From: Acidobacteriota bacterium
GTDB taxonomy: Bacteria > Acidobacteriota > Terriglobia > Terriglobales > Acidobacteriaceae
Reading direction: 5' to 3'
Assembly: GCA_021792795.1 (NCBI GenBank)
Contig: JAJYUB010000018.1
Location: 1 to 64,000, forward strand
DNA: 64,000 bases
Numbering within the stretch: the stretch's first letter is position 1; every line of letters starts with the position of its first letter. A program made the translations under genes and the position numbers. Shown here piece by piece: positions 17,416 through 27,547 of the stretch. The notes below the pieces were generated by a model. It searched no databases. It saw only the letters and a list, made by a program, of their open reading frames with translations, and had not been told where the DNA came from.

Positions 17416-18465
17416 TCATACTGTCACGCGGATCGACGCTGCGCGGATGGAGCGTCCGGAAATTTCCGCGGTCTTCATCTCCGCATAGGAAGCCGCTCCC
17501 ATCAACGCCGCGCGGCTTTCCAGAATGATCCGCACAGGCATCGTGGAGACAAGATCGTGCATGCGTCCCTTGTCGCAAAATCCTCGCATGAAGCTGCCGT
17601 CCTGCATCTTCTTCAGGATCTTCGGCGCGATCCCGCCGCCAATGTACATTCCTCCGTGCGCCAGGATCTTCAGCGCCAGGTTCCCCGCTTCCGAACCGTA
17701 GATGGAAACAAACACATCCAGCGCCTTGGCGCATAACTCGTCGCCGCCGGACTCGCCCAGCTCGCCGATCACGGCGTTGGGATCTTCTTCCAGCATCCGC
17801 TGGCGCAGGGCCTCGGACTCATTCATCTTCTTGCAGTCGCGCAAAAATGTATAAATGTTCTTCAGCCCAATTCCGGAGCAGACCCGCTCCCAACTTACAT
17901 GGCCGTTCATTTTCGGGTCGGCCCGCAGATAGCGCAACAACTCGATCTCAAGCTCGTTGTGCGGCCCAAAGTCGCTGTGGCCGCCTTCAGACGCCATTGG
18001 GACATGCGTTTTCCCGTCCCAGATCAACAGCCCTTCGCCCAGGCCGGTACCCGCCGCAATCAGCCCGCGATTGCCGACCTGACTGCTGTCGCCCTCGCTC
18101 AGCGTAAAAATCTGGCCGGGACGGAGTTCGTTGATGCCATAGCCGTTCGCTTCCAGATCGTTGATCAAAAAAATATGTTCAATGTGGAGTTCGCGCGCCA
18201 GCTCGTGGGTGTCCAGCGTCCATGGCAAATTCGTCAACTGGATCGCGTTCTTGCGGACGGGGCCGGGCGCGCCGAAACAGGCGGCTTCAATCCCGTCGGG
18301 ATCCTGCTGCTCTTTCGGGCCCAGAAATTCGCGCGCAATGGCTTGCAGATTCGGATATTGCGGCGCAGCGAATTTCTCGTCGCGGACATGCTGCAAGGTG
18401 CCTTGTTTAAAACGAAAAAGCGCGAGATGCACCTTAGTACCGCCCACGTCTCCGGCAAGAATCAT
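17416..18465 (-). CDS. glk: Glucokinase
   Basis: Phosphorylates glucose to glucose-6-phosphate. The 349-residue protein belongs to the bacterial Glk family: ATP site LAGDVGGTKVHLALF at the N-terminus, ACFGAPGPV, NDLEANGYGI, AAGTGLGEGLL and HGGMYIGGGIAPK. It overlaps the upstream pgl gene by four bases (ATGA) and is the last pentose phosphate gene of the operon, so glucose entry is co-expressed with its oxidation. Confidence 0.93.
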   Translation of the reverse strand: MILAGDVGGTKVHLALFRFKQGTLQHVRDEKFAAPQYPNLQAIAREFLGPKEQQDPDGIEAACFGAPGPVRKNAIQLTNLPWTLDTHELARELHIEHIFLINDLEANGYGINELRPGQIFTLSEGDSSQVGNRGLIAAGTGLGEGLLIWDGKTHVPMASEGGHSDFGPHNELEIELLRYLRADPKMNGHVSWERVCSGIGLKNIYTFLRDCKKMNESEALRQRMLEEDPNAVIGELGESGGDELCAKALDVFVSIYGSEAGNLALKILAHGGMYIGGGIAPKILKKMQDGSFMRGFCDKGRMHDLVSTMPVRIILESRAALMGAASYAEMKTAEISGRSIRAASIRVTV

Positions 18466-19271
18466 CGGCCCACTTCCAGCAATCCTCTACCATCCGCCGC
18501 AGGTGGCGGCAATTTGGAAGCTGCCGCTCGATCCAGCAGCAGGCCTAACTCGCCGCTCTCCGGTCGAATCAGTTGCGAGGGCAATCTCTCCGGCTGATAT
18601 GGCCCCAACAGGACCTCCTTCAACACTTCAGCTTTTGACGCGTCCTGAATCAGAAAGAAGATTTTATCAGCATGGTTGATGACCGGCCAGGTAAGAGTGA
18701 CACGCCATGGATTTTTGTCCTCCACCTGGGTTGCAACCGCCAGCCGCATCGTTTCATGCAACGCTGCGGAGTGCGGAAACAAAGAGGCCGTGTGACCATT
18801 GCTCCCCATGCCCAGCACAATCAGGTCGAAGCGCGGCAGTTCCGCGCCTTCCAGCCGAAATCGATTGCGCATGGCCGACTCATAGCGCGCGGCTGCTTCT
18901 TCGGGCGCCAGTTCGCCCTCAATGCGAATGACATTCCCTTCCGGCAGCGGCGCCTTCGACAAAAAAGTCTCCTTCGCCAAACGGTAGTTGGAGTCGGGGC
19001 TCTCCGGCGATACGCATCTCTCGTCGACAAAGAAAAGCAGCAGACGCCCCCAGTCGATGCGCTTGCAAAAATTGTGAGCAGGATCGGCGAGCAGCTCGAA
19101 GGCGCGCTTCGGCGTGCTGCCACCAGAGATCGCGATCCTTGCGGTCCCGCGCGCGCCGACGGCCGCCTCCACGGACGAGGCAATCCAGTCGGCGGCCGTC
19201 AGGCCAATCGCTTCGCTGTTCTCTTCCACTTGATAGTGGACCTGAATTGTTTTCGGCATTGCTCTCACCAT
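18462..19271 (-). CDS. pgl: 6-phosphogluconolactonase
   Basis: Hydrolyses 6-phosphoglucono-lactone made by Zwf. The 269-residue product is of the DevB/NagB-like type with ISGGSTPKRAFELL, FFVDERCVSPESPDSNY and LGMGSNGHTASLFPHS. The start could be the ATG at 19271 or 19259 (MPKTIQ); neither has a clear ribosome-binding site. It lies 18 nt after zwf and overlaps glk by four bases. Confidence 0.92.
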   Translation of the reverse strand: MVRAMPKTIQVHYQVEENSEAIGLTAADWIASSVEAAVGARGTARIAISGGSTPKRAFELLADPAHNFCKRIDWGRLLLFFVDERCVSPESPDSNYRLAKETFLSKAPLPEGNVIRIEGELAPEEAAARYESAMRNRFRLEGAELPRFDLIVLGMGSNGHTASLFPHSAALHETMRLAVATQVEDKNPWRVTLTWPVINHADKIFFLIQDASKAEVLKEVLLGPYQPERLPSQLIRPESGELGLLLDRAAASKLPPPAADGRGLLEVGR

Positions 19272-19289
19272 TCTGCCATCTGGCTGCCC

Positions 19290-20846
19290 TTACTGGTGGC
19301 GCCATTTGCGGCCATCGCGGGCAAGCAGTTCGATGGCAGCCTCCGGCCCCCAGCTTCCGGCTGCGTAATTGGGAAAGTCCTTCGGCGGATGGGCGGCCCA
19401 CTCCTCCAGAATCGGGGCCATCAAGGCCCAGGTTGTCTCCACGCCGTCGCGGTGCGCAAACAGCGTCGCATCCCCCAGCATGGCATCGAGCAGCAAGCGC
19501 TCATACCCGTTCGCGGAGGAAACGCCAAACGCGGCCGCGTAGTCGAAATCCATCATCACGGGGCAGCTTTGCATGTTCGGACCAGGCGCCTTGGCAGCGA
19601 ACCGCAAGGAGATTCCTTCATTCGGCTGAATGCGCATGGAAATGATGTTGGGCTGGATTTCACCGCACTCGCTGCTCCCTACGTTGTCCTTAAACAGCAT
19701 CGTCGGAGGCTGCTTGAACTGGATCGTAATGTCGGTAAATCGCTGTGCCAGCCGCTTGCCTGCGCGCACGTAAAAAGGCACCCCCGCCCAGCGCCAATTC
19801 TCAATTTTAAATCGCATGGCGGCGAACGTCTCGGTGTTGGATACAGGATCGACGCGGTCCTCCTGGCGATATCCGATCGCAGGCTTGCCATCGACCGTCC
19901 CGGGGCCATACTGGCCGCGAACGATGTCTTCCATCCTGATGGGTTGGATCGCCTTCCACACTTTCATTTTTTCCACGTGAATGGGGCCGGAAAAAAACGA
20001 TACCGGCGGCTCCATGGCGACAAACGTGAGCAGTTGCATCACGTGGTTCTGGATCACATCGCGCAACGCTCCCGCCTTCTCATAGAATGGGCCGCGGCCT
20101 TCAATCCCAATGTTCTCCGCCGCGGTGATCCGTACATGGTCGATATAATTGCGGTTCCAGATCGGCTCAAATATCCCATTGGCGAAGCGAAACACCAGGA
20201 TGTTTTGCACCGTCTCCTTGCCCAGATAGTGGTCGATGCGGAAGATTTGATCTTCCGACAACACCTCGTTGATGTCGTCGTTGAGTTTCCTTGCCGAACT
20301 CAAATCGTGCCCGAAGGGCTTTTCAATAATGCACCGCACCGCGCCTTTTTCCGGCTTGGCCATGCGGTGCGCGCCCAATTGATGCACAATCTCCGAGAAA
20401 TACTCAGGAGAGGTCGCCAGGTAAAACAGGCGGTTGCCGTTGGTCCCGTAATTCTTGTCCAGCGTTTCCAGCAATGCCTTCAGGCGGACATATCCCTCCG
20501 GATCGTCGAAGTTCATGGCATGATAGTTCACTCGTTGCAAAAAGTCGCGCAGATTGGGGTCGTCCGCTTCGACCCCGCCGCCTTTGATGATTCCATCGCG
20601 CATGTCGTTGACGAACTCGCCCTGCAGCGGACGCCGGGCAACGCCAACGACGGCAAACTCTGCCGGCAGCAGGCCGGCCTGTTCCAGGTGATACAGCGCC
20701 GGCAGCAATTTCCGCTTGGTCAGGTCGCCGGAGGCGCCAAAGATCACAACCGCGCATGGCTCCGGTACGCGCTCCGGGACACGCGACGCTTGCAGCACTT
20801 CAGGAGAAACCGTTACTTCCGTCGTGACCATCCGCACTCTCCTCAT
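19290..20846 (-). CDS. zwf: Glucose-6-phosphate 1-dehydrogenase
   Basis: First enzyme of the oxidative pentose phosphate pathway. The 518-residue sequence has the nucleotide site VIFGASGDLTKRKLLPALY, the catalytic signature RIDHYLGKETVQN, and NEPF-like substrate regions including YVRAGKRLAQR. The start may be ATG at 20846 or 20831. It is preceded by gnd and followed by pgl, giving the oxidative branch in consecutive order. Confidence 0.95.
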   Translation of the reverse strand: MRRVRMVTTEVTVSPEVLQASRVPERVPEPCAVVIFGASGDLTKRKLLPALYHLEQAGLLPAEFAVVGVARRPLQGEFVNDMRDGIIKGGGVEADDPNLRDFLQRVNYHAMNFDDPEGYVRLKALLETLDKNYGTNGNRLFYLATSPEYFSEIVHQLGAHRMAKPEKGAVRCIIEKPFGHDLSSARKLNDDINEVLSEDQIFRIDHYLGKETVQNILVFRFANGIFEPIWNRNYIDHVRITAAENIGIEGRGPFYEKAGALRDVIQNHVMQLLTFVAMEPPVSFFSGPIHVEKMKVWKAIQPIRMEDIVRGQYGPGTVDGKPAIGYRQEDRVDPVSNTETFAAMRFKIENWRWAGVPFYVRAGKRLAQRFTDITIQFKQPPTMLFKDNVGSSECGEIQPNIISMRIQPNEGISLRFAAKAPGPNMQSCPVMMDFDYAAAFGVSSANGYERLLLDAMLGDATLFAHRDGVETTWALMAPILEEWAAHPPKDFPNYAAGSWGPEAAIELLARDGRKWRHQ

Positions 20847-20915
20847 CCGTGAAAATAATTGCCGTTCTGGTCCGGGTCAGCGACGCAATGCTGCGTCGCT
20901 GCCCGTGCGAGCGCG

Positions 20916-21824
20916 TTATGTCGATTTTTTCACCGCGTGGCCGCCGAACTCATTGCGCATGATCGACAACATGCGGTCGGAGAAATTATTGTCCTCCCGC
21001 GAACGAAGCCTGCGAATCAAGGATTCCGTAATCACCGGCGCGGAAACATTCAAGTCGATCGCCTCGAACACCGTCCAGCGGCCCTCGCCGGAGTCCGCGA
21101 CATAGGCCTCCAGTCCCTCCAGTTGCGGATTTTTCTCCAGAGCATCCGCGGTCAAATCCAACAGCCAGGAGCGGACCACGCTGCCGTATTGCCAGATCTT
21201 CGCAATCTGCGTCAGGTCCAGATTCATCGACTCCTTGTGCTTCATGATGGAAAAACCCTCGGCATAGGCCTGCATCAGCCCGTATTCGATGCCGTTATGC
21301 ACCATCTTCACGAAATGTCCCGCGCCCGACGGTCCCACATGGCCCCAGCCTTTATCGGCCGCCGGAGCCAGCGTCTCGAAGATGGGCCGCAGATGCTCGA
21401 CCGGCCCCTTATCGCCGCCGATCATCATGCTGTACCCCTCTTTCAGTCCCCACACTCCGCCGGAAGTCCCGACGTCGACAAAGTTGAACCCTTTGGCGGT
21501 CAGTTGTGCGTAGCGCCGCTGGGAATCCTTGTAGTTTGAATTGCCTCCGTCGATAAAAATATCGCCCTTCTGCATCGAGGCTTCCAGCTTGGCGATCGTC
21601 TGGTCCACCGGATCGCCAGACGGCACCATGATCCAGACCGCGCGCGGAGCTTTCAAGTTCTTCACCAGATCGTCCAGCGACTGCACGCCCAGTGAACCGG
21701 ACGCGGTAAGGTTCTTCACCGCGTCGGCGTTGAAATCGAAACCGACAACTTTGTGCCCGCCCAGGCGCAACCGCTCCGCCATGTTGAAGCCCATTTTTCC
21801 CAGACCAATTAAACCGATTTCCAT
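20916..21824 (-). CDS. gnd: 6-phosphogluconate dehydrogenase, decarboxylating (short type)
   Basis: Converts 6-phosphogluconate to ribulose-5-phosphate. The 302-residue length and motifs IGLIGLGKMGFNMAERL, DGGNSNYKDS and GHFVKMVHNGIEYG fit the short GndA/YqeC-like form rather than the 470-residue enzyme. ATG at 21824 has GGAG about eight bases upstream; the frame also opens at 21842, but that start would place the ribosome-binding sequence inside the gene. Cofactor preference (NAD or NADP) was not determined. Confidence 0.92.
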   Translation of the reverse strand: MEIGLIGLGKMGFNMAERLRLGGHKVVGFDFNADAVKNLTASGSLGVQSLDDLVKNLKAPRAVWIMVPSGDPVDQTIAKLEASMQKGDIFIDGGNSNYKDSQRRYAQLTAKGFNFVDVGTSGGVWGLKEGYSMMIGGDKGPVEHLRPIFETLAPAADKGWGHVGPSGAGHFVKMVHNGIEYGLMQAYAEGFSIMKHKESMNLDLTQIAKIWQYGSVVRSWLLDLTADALEKNPQLEGLEAYVADSGEGRWTVFEAIDLNVSAPVITESLIRRLRSREDNNFSDRMLSIMRNEFGGHAVKKST

Positions 21825-21855
21825 TTGCTCTCCTCTTTTCAAAAACTCATTGTCG

Positions 21856-22500
21856 TCATGCAGCCCGGTCCGCCGTCACTCCCAGCCGGCGAAGCTCTGC
21901 AATGACCTGTTCCGGCGATGTCATCCGAATGCCGCGAATTCCCAGCTTGCGGGCGCCTTCCAGGTTCTCTTCGCGGTCGTCGATAAAAACGCACTCCTCG
22001 GGCCGGCGTTGAGAAAGATCGAGGGCGCACTGGAAAAACGCCGCCTCCGGCTTGCGCAATCCGATATACGCCGACACCAGATATGCGTCGAACAGACCAT
22101 CCAAGCCAAACCTCGGGATCCGATATTCCATCAGCTCGCGCGATTCATTGCTCAACATATAAGTGCTGTTGTCTCGCGAACTCCGCGCCCGCAGCGCTCC
22201 AAGAAATTCAATCGTCGCCGGATACAGTACCTGGGTGATGTCGCGCATCTTTGAAAAGAACTCGCCTTCTGAAAACGCGCGGGGGGTATAAAACACTGTC
22301 TCCCGCAGATATTCCTGCGCGTCAATCTTGCCGCGCTCCCACATGTCGTTGGCGTTGTAGTGGCGCCGCTCAAACTCGTCGAAATTCAGCCCAAAATGTT
22401 CCACCACCCGCTTGCGCGCGTGCTCGTCCCATCCATTGGTCAACAAAACGCCGCCGCAGTCCCAGAACGTCGCCCGAATCTCCGCCTTCCCCACCGTCAC
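21856..22500 (-). CDS. HAD-superfamily (subfamily IA) hydrolase
   Basis: 214-residue phosphatase-like protein. Motif I reads FWDCGGVLL (Asp nucleophile with glycine at the second acid position, as in YihX-like proteins), motif II LSNES, motif III lysine in LRKPEAAFF and motif IV VFIDDREENLEGA. Subfamily IA cap helices lie between. It overlaps rpiB by four bases, so it is an integral member of the pentose phosphate operon. Its substrate is unknown; dephosphorylation of a sugar phosphate or of a side product of the pathway is a reasonable inference. Confidence 0.88.
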   Translation of the reverse strand: MTVGKAEIRATFWDCGGVLLTNGWDEHARKRVVEHFGLNFDEFERRHYNANDMWERGKIDAQEYLRETVFYTPRAFSEGEFFSKMRDITQVLYPATIEFLGALRARSSRDNSTYMLSNESRELMEYRIPRFGLDGLFDAYLVSAYIGLRKPEAAFFQCALDLSQRRPEECVFIDDREENLEGARKLGIRGIRMTSPEQVIAELRRLGVTADRAA

Positions 22501-22997
22501 TTTTGTCCCTTGGAAGGTTCGTATGCGCGCTCTCCCCAGTTGTTCGTCGTAAAGCGGGCCTCAATGGCCTTCACCTTGTTCAATCGCCGCACGAACCTCA
22601 CTTCGTTGGATTGAAAATGCGCGTTCAAATACGCCGCCACCACGTCATACGCCAGCGCGGAACCGATAATGCGCGAACCCATCACCAGCACATTCATATC
22701 GTCGTGCTCGACGCCCTGGTGCGCGGAGTAGGTGTCATGGCACATGCCGGCGCGGATGCCCGGCATCTTGTTCGCCGCCACCGATACGCCAACGCCGGAG
22801 CCGCAAATCAGCACGCCGCGCTCCGCATTTTTTGCGTGCAACGCGCGACCCACGTACTCGGCGTAGTCGGGATAATCGGATGGCTCCGTATTGAACGCTC
22901 CCAGGTCGAGCACCTCATGCCCCAGGTCGGTCATGTATCTGCGGACTTCTTCTTTCAGCTCAAAACCGGCGTGGTCGGACGCAATCGCGATTTTCAT
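22497..22997 (-). CDS. rpiB: Ribose-5-phosphate isomerase B
   Basis: Interconverts ribose-5-phosphate and ribulose-5-phosphate. The 166-residue protein has the RpiB/LacAB signatures IAIASDHAGFELKE, YPDYAEYVG and GVLICGSGVGVSVAANK with the active-site cysteine in the last. It starts 7 nt after tkt ends and overlaps the HAD gene by four bases. Confidence 0.95.
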   Translation of the reverse strand: MKIAIASDHAGFELKEEVRRYMTDLGHEVLDLGAFNTEPSDYPDYAEYVGRALHAKNAERGVLICGSGVGVSVAANKMPGIRAGMCHDTYSAHQGVEHDDMNVLVMGSRIIGSALAYDVVAAYLNAHFQSNEVRFVRRLNKVKAIEARFTTNNWGERAYEPSKGQK

Positions 22998-23004
22998 TTC
23001 CCGC

Positions 23005-25023
23005 TCACTTTCCTGCCACGGCGGATGTTTTCACCGCCCGCTCGACGATCCGCGTCGCCATGCGGACCACGTTCTCCACGCTGAAACCAAGTTTCTCCAT
23101 CGCGATCTCTCCCGGCGCTGAAGTTCCAAACCGGTCCAGCCCCAGCACATCTCCGCTATCGCCGGCAATCTTCCACCAGCAGATCGGACTGGCCGCTTCA
23201 ACGACCAACCTGGGAACTCCTGCGAGCAGGACCCGCTTTTTGTATTCCTCAGTCTGGCCATCGAACAGGCGCCAGCTCGGCATGGAAACCACCCGCGCAT
23301 GCATCCCCTGCGACTCCAACACGTCTGCCGCTTTCTGCACCAGACTGACTTCGCTGCCGGTCGCAATCAACACCACGTCCGCCGAGCTTCCGCCATCCCG
23401 CAGCACGTAAGCGCCGTGACGAACGCCATTCAGGATGTCGTACTTCTCCGGGTCGAGCACCGGCAGGTCCTGCCGGGAAAGGGCCAGAAAAGACGGCTTG
23501 CGGCGCTCTAGAATCACCTGCCATGCCGCCGCGGTTTCATTCGCATCCGCCGGTCGAAAGTCTGTAAATTCCGGAATCGCCCGCAGCGACGCGATCTGCT
23601 CCACCGGCTGGTGCGTCGGACCGTCCTGACCCAGTCCGATGGAGTCGTGCGTGAACACAAAAGTCGATGGCACCTGCATCAGCGCAGCCAGCCGCAGCGC
23701 CGGTCGCGCATAGTCGCTGAACACAAAGAAGGTCGAACCATACGGGACCAAACCTCCATGCGCCGCCATCCCGTTCACGAAGGCGCACATGCCAAACTCG
23801 CGCACGCCGAAGAAAATGTTGCGCCCGTTCGGATCCACATGGAAGCTGGGGCTGTCTTTGATGGTCGTCTTCGTGGAAGCGGAAAGGTCCGCCGCTCCGC
23901 CCATCAACTCCGGTACCTTCAAGGCAATTCCGTTCATCGCAGTATTACCGGCAATACGGGTCGCTATCGGTTTCGAGCCCGCCGGAAACTTGGGCACGCC
24001 CGCTTCCCATCCCGCCGGAAGTTTCCCCGCGAACACACGCTCATACTCCTCCGCCAATTCAGGAAACTGCTGTTTGTATTTGGCGAACAATGTGTTCCAG
24101 TCGCCTTCAAACTTCGCTCCTCGGTCCTTCGCCTGCGCCCAATTTTTCGCCGCCTCCTCCGGAACATAAAAGCTCTTGTCCGCCGGCCATCCCAGCTTCT
24201 CCTTGGTGAGCTTCGTGTCTTCCGCGCCCAGCGGTTCGCCGTGCGCTTTGGACGAGCCCGCCTTGGGGCTGCCGTAGCCAATAATGGTGCGCACCGCGAT
24301 GATGGAGGGTTTGTCGGTCACAGCTTGCGCCGCCTCGATCGCTTTGCAAATCGCCTCCAGGTCGTTCCCATCGGCGACGCGCTGCACATGCCAGTGGTAG
24401 GCTTCAAATCGCTTTTCCACATCTTCCGTAAACGACAATTCCGTCGGCCCGTCCAGCGAGATCAAATTGTCGTCGTACAACAGAATCAGCTTGCCCAGCC
24501 CCAGCGTCCCTGCAAACGAACACGCTTCGTGCGACACGCCTTCCATCAGGTCCCCATCGCCGCACATCACGTAGGTATGGTGGTCGACAATCTCCAATCC
24601 GGGCCGGTTATAGCGCGCCGCCAGATGCCGTTCCGCCGCCGCCATGCCGATCGACATGGCCAACCCCTGTCCCAGCGGACCCGTCGTCACTTCCACGCCA
24701 TCGGTCAATCCCCGCTCCGGGTGACCGGGAGTAATGGAGTCGTATTCGCGGAATTGCTTCAGGTCTTCCAGCGTCACCTTGTATCCGGCCAGGTGCAGGG
24801 CAGAGTACAGCATCGCCGACGCGTGCCCGTTTGAAAGCACAAAGCGGTCCCGATTCGACCACTTGGAGTTGGCCGGATTGTGGCGCATGAATCTGTGAAA
24901 CAGCAGGTACGTCATCGGCGAATCGCCCAGCGGCGCTCCGGGGTGTCCGCTGTTCGCCTTCTCTACCGCATCGACAGCCAGAAAACGCAATGCATTGATC
25001 GACATCTGATCCAGTTCCGTCAT
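23005..25023 (-). CDS. tkt: Transketolase
   Basis: Thiamine-diphosphate enzyme of the non-oxidative pentose phosphate branch. The 672-residue product has the N-terminal region [27 protein letters not shown], the cofactor motif [12 protein letters not shown], and [18 protein letters not shown] in the pyrimidine-binding domain. GGAGAG lies just before the ATG. It is the first gene of the run tkt-rpiB-HAD-gnd-zwf-pgl-glk, all on the minus strand with short gaps. Confidence 0.96.
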   Translation of the reverse strand: MTELDQMSINALRFLAVDAVEKANSGHPGAPLGDSPMTYLLFHRFMRHNPANSKWSNRDRFVLSNGHASAMLYSALHLAGYKVTLEDLKQFREYDSITPGHPERGLTDGVEVTTGPLGQGLAMSIGMAAAERHLAARYNRPGLEIVDHHTYVMCGDGDLMEGVSHEACSFAGTLGLGKLILLYDDNLISLDGPTELSFTEDVEKRFEAYHWHVQRVADGNDLEAICKAIEAAQAVTDKPSIIAVRTIIGYGSPKAGSSKAHGEPLGAEDTKLTKEKLGWPADKSFYVPEEAAKNWAQAKDRGAKFEGDWNTLFAKYKQQFPELAEEYERVFAGKLPAGWEAGVPKFPAGSKPIATRIAGNTAMNGIALKVPELMGGAADLSASTKTTIKDSPSFHVDPNGRNIFFGVREFGMCAFVNGMAAHGGLVPYGSTFFVFSDYARPALRLAALMQVPSTFVFTHDSIGLGQDGPTHQPVEQIASLRAIPEFTDFRPADANETAAAWQVILERRKPSFLALSRQDLPVLDPEKYDILNGVRHGAYVLRDGGSSADVVLIATGSEVSLVQKAADVLESQGMHARVVSMPSWRLFDGQTEEYKKRVLLAGVPRLVVEAASPICWWKIAGDSGDVLGLDRFGTSAPGEIAMEKLGFSVENVVRMATRIVERAVKTSAVAGK

Positions 25024-25115
25024 TCATGCTCTCCAACATCGGGCCCAGTGGCCAAGTTTAGTGTCTCGTCAATAATTGTATAGATGCGCCGCGCCGGAAA
25101 TGGCCGCAGTAGGAT

Positions 25116-25138
25116 TGCCGATGTTTTCAACATCGGCA
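25116..25138. repeat. Perfect hairpin enclosing the GH15 stop codon
   Basis: TGCCGATGTT (25116-25125) and AACATCGGCA (25129-25138) form a perfect 10-bp stem with a three-base loop; the GH15 stop codon (25127-25129) lies in the loop. No T-tract follows on the minus strand, so it is not a standard intrinsic terminator. It lies between GH15 and tkt. Confidence 0.75.
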
Positions 25139-27547
25139 GATCGGCACCTCATAATTTCGGCCTTCCCAGCGGCCTTCCGCAGGCCAATACAACGTGAAAA
25201 TCACGTTCCCCGGCGCCTGTTTGCCGATCGGGATGTCCGCATAACAGACACAACTACCCAGATGTTTCGACTCTGTGGTCTGATTCGTCGTCCAATCGTT
25301 CTCGGTCCAAACCACGCGGAAGGGGCTGCATTCGACAATCCGCAGCGTTTTTCCCGGACCGATGCGCGTCAACAGATGGTCGCGCTTGCATATCTCGATA
25401 TCCAGCTCGCCCCGGCCATGGCGATATCGACTGGCGACGGGCCCCACGCGATCGAAAACGTCTCCATCCTCCCGCGAACGCAGCAGCTTAATGTATTCCG
25501 CATGGGCCCAGGCCAGCGGCATTGCGGAGCCCGATGGGCGGCCCAGAAACATCCCTTCCTCCGGCAGGTCAGGCGCGTCCCAAATTTGTTCCGGCAGCAT
25601 TCCGCCCTCGGAGCTGAACTGCTCCATGGCCTTGATCAGGGGTTGCATGTCCCTGTCGGCCGCCAACTCGTAATGCGCCCGTTCCCCGGTCAACAGCGGC
25701 CAGGCGCGTCCCTGGCCCCAGCCTTCATAGGGCCCGCCATTGTGCTTCTGTCCATAGCCGTCGTGGTTGTAGCGCCGCCAGCAAGGGCCGTAGGGAGTGT
25801 TGACCTTGAGCAGGGCGTCGACAACCTTCAGCGAATCGACAATCAGCGGATCGTGCGGAGAACGAATGCCGTAGCGGACGAGTTCCAGGAAGCCTTGGTC
25901 GATGATCTCCCGCGCATCGTAGTTGGATTTTTCGCCCGGCCCGCGATTGGCCAGTTGAAGCCTTCCTTCGCCTGCGGAGGGATTGTAATAACGATCTCCT
26001 GGGGCCGGCGGACGAATGCGCATATAGTGGCGCCGCACCTCCGGCAACAGGACCCCATCGTCTGTGACCGTCCATTTCTCCAGATTCGATTCAATCCAGT
26101 CGGCAAAAACGGCATAGAAATCCGCCAGGTCGGGCGCCTCATGCGCGCGCGCCAGTTCGCTGGCGCAAATCAGCCCGGTTATCACCGCGGCCAGCGTGGA
26201 GGGCGAGTAGCCGGCATTTTCCTCCCATCGGTCCTGCTGGGTAATGGGCGCAAACTTCATCAGAAACCCGGCGGCGCGCTCCACAAACGGGACGACATCG
26301 ACGCTGTCCAGCGCATTCTCTTTCCACAGGCGCCATGCCAGGATGATCGGAAATGCGACCTCGTCCAACTGCATGCTCGACCAATACGGGGTACCGTTCA
26401 CCCAGAAATTTTGCGAGAAGCTGCCGTCAGGCCGCTGCGCGCAGATCAAATACACCAGGGCGCGCAGGGCCGTTTCATTCCGGCCAACCGCCATCAACGC
26501 GGTCGCAGTCTGCACCATGTCTCGCGTCCACACCAGGTGGTAGCCTCCCAGGTCGTCGTCGCCTTTCGTTTGTCCCCACGGAATGGATGCCGAAGCGATG
26601 AACGCCCCCTGAAAGGTCTTGTCTTCATGGGCCAGCAAAATGCTGTGGCTGATGTGCAGCAGACGCCCATGGTCCCCGGAAGCGGACACCAGTTGCAGCG
26701 GACATCGGGCGCGATGCCACTGCGCGTGGAAACGTTCCCTGTGGGCTGAAAATCCGGTTGCCAGCGACTGCATGGCGCCCGCCAACGCCGCGTGATGGCC
26801 CCGTCCAAATCCGACGGCAATGGTAAATTCCGGATGGGCGGCCACATCGATTTCTCCCATCAAAGCGATGTTGCCGTCGAGCGCCCGATCGAACTCCCAG
26901 TCCATTTTGAAGTTGTCGCTCAAGTCGGTCCAGCCATCGCTGGCCCCGACGTACCCGCAGGATGTCTTGCTGAAACCGCAGTCGGCGGCCATGGCCAGGG
27001 AGGTGACATCTTTCCACGCCACGAAGGCCCGTTTGCCTCCCACGTCGATCACCCGCGCGGAATTCCCGGCTCCGCCTACCTCAAGGTGCGGCGCCAGCAG
27101 CGCATAGACCTTGACCCGCCTCAGAAAATCTTCATTGCCGTCCATGCGCACATGGATCAGGACCGTCGACTGATGCGGATCGGCAATGACTTCCTTGATG
27201 AGCGCATACCGTCCGAGCGGATCGCGGCCCGTCAATCGCACTCCCAATGCTTCGTTGTCAATGTACTCAAAACTGCGGTCCAGATCGCGCTTCTCCTCGT
27301 GGAAAAACGTCTCTCCATCCGTGACCAAAAAGCCCAGATCGCGGACCTGGGGACGATCGATGGTCGGATAGTAGATTTCGTTCAGGATGCCGTGCGCAAT
27401 GGTGTACCAGACCCGACTGGAGGCGGAATACGCTGTGCCGACTGCCTGCTTCTCGCTCGAAGTCCAGCGCGGTGGCATGCCGGGAGCGCCGAAGGCGGCG
27501 CCTCCCGACGTGACCCACAGATATTCAGGGACACCCAAAATCATCAC
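25127..27547 (-). CDS. GH15 glucoamylase-type glycoside hydrolase
   Basis: 806 residues. The N-terminal beta-sandwich of bacterial glucoamylases begins at APGMPPRWTSSEKQAVGTAYS; the (alpha/alpha)6 catalytic domain follows from about 300, with YHLVWTRDMVQTATAL and WGQGRAWPLLTGERAHYE, the latter carrying a glutamate of the catalytic region. Members release glucose from alpha-1,4 glucans or dextrins. No signal peptide is visible, so it probably acts in the cytoplasm on storage or imported glucans, feeding the glucokinase and pentose phosphate genes just downstream. The start may be one codon later (27544). Confidence 0.9.
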   Translation of the reverse strand: MMILGVPEYLWVTSGGAAFGAPGMPPRWTSSEKQAVGTAYSASSRVWYTIAHGILNEIYYPTIDRPQVRDLGFLVTDGETFFHEEKRDLDRSFEYIDNEALGVRLTGRDPLGRYALIKEVIADPHQSTVLIHVRMDGNEDFLRRVKVYALLAPHLEVGGAGNSARVIDVGGKRAFVAWKDVTSLAMAADCGFSKTSCGYVGASDGWTDLSDNFKMDWEFDRALDGNIALMGEIDVAAHPEFTIAVGFGRGHHAALAGAMQSLATGFSAHRERFHAQWHRARCPLQLVSASGDHGRLLHISHSILLAHEDKTFQGAFIASASIPWGQTKGDDDLGGYHLVWTRDMVQTATALMAVGRNETALRALVYLICAQRPDGSFSQNFWVNGTPYWSSMQLDEVAFPIILAWRLWKENALDSVDVVPFVERAAGFLMKFAPITQQDRWEENAGYSPSTLAAVITGLICASELARAHEAPDLADFYAVFADWIESNLEKWTVTDDGVLLPEVRRHYMRIRPPAPGDRYYNPSAGEGRLQLANRGPGEKSNYDAREIIDQGFLELVRYGIRSPHDPLIVDSLKVVDALLKVNTPYGPCWRRYNHDGYGQKHNGGPYEGWGQGRAWPLLTGERAHYELAADRDMQPLIKAMEQFSSEGGMLPEQIWDAPDLPEEGMFLGRPSGSAMPLAWAHAEYIKLLRSREDGDVFDRVGPVASRYRHGRGELDIEICKRDHLLTRIGPGKTLRIVECSPFRVVWTENDWTTNQTTESKHLGSCVCYADIPIGKQAPGNVIFTLYWPAEGRWEGRNYEVPICRC

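Noticed and set aside
18672-20852. 726-codon open frame on the plus strand
   Set aside because: It is antisense to pgl and zwf, whose motifs are clear; the frame is open because of GC-rich codon bias and its product is arginine/histidine-rich without family features.
25076-26749. 557-codon plus-strand frame over the GH15 gene
   Set aside because: Antisense to a well-supported glucoamylase; no domain likeness.
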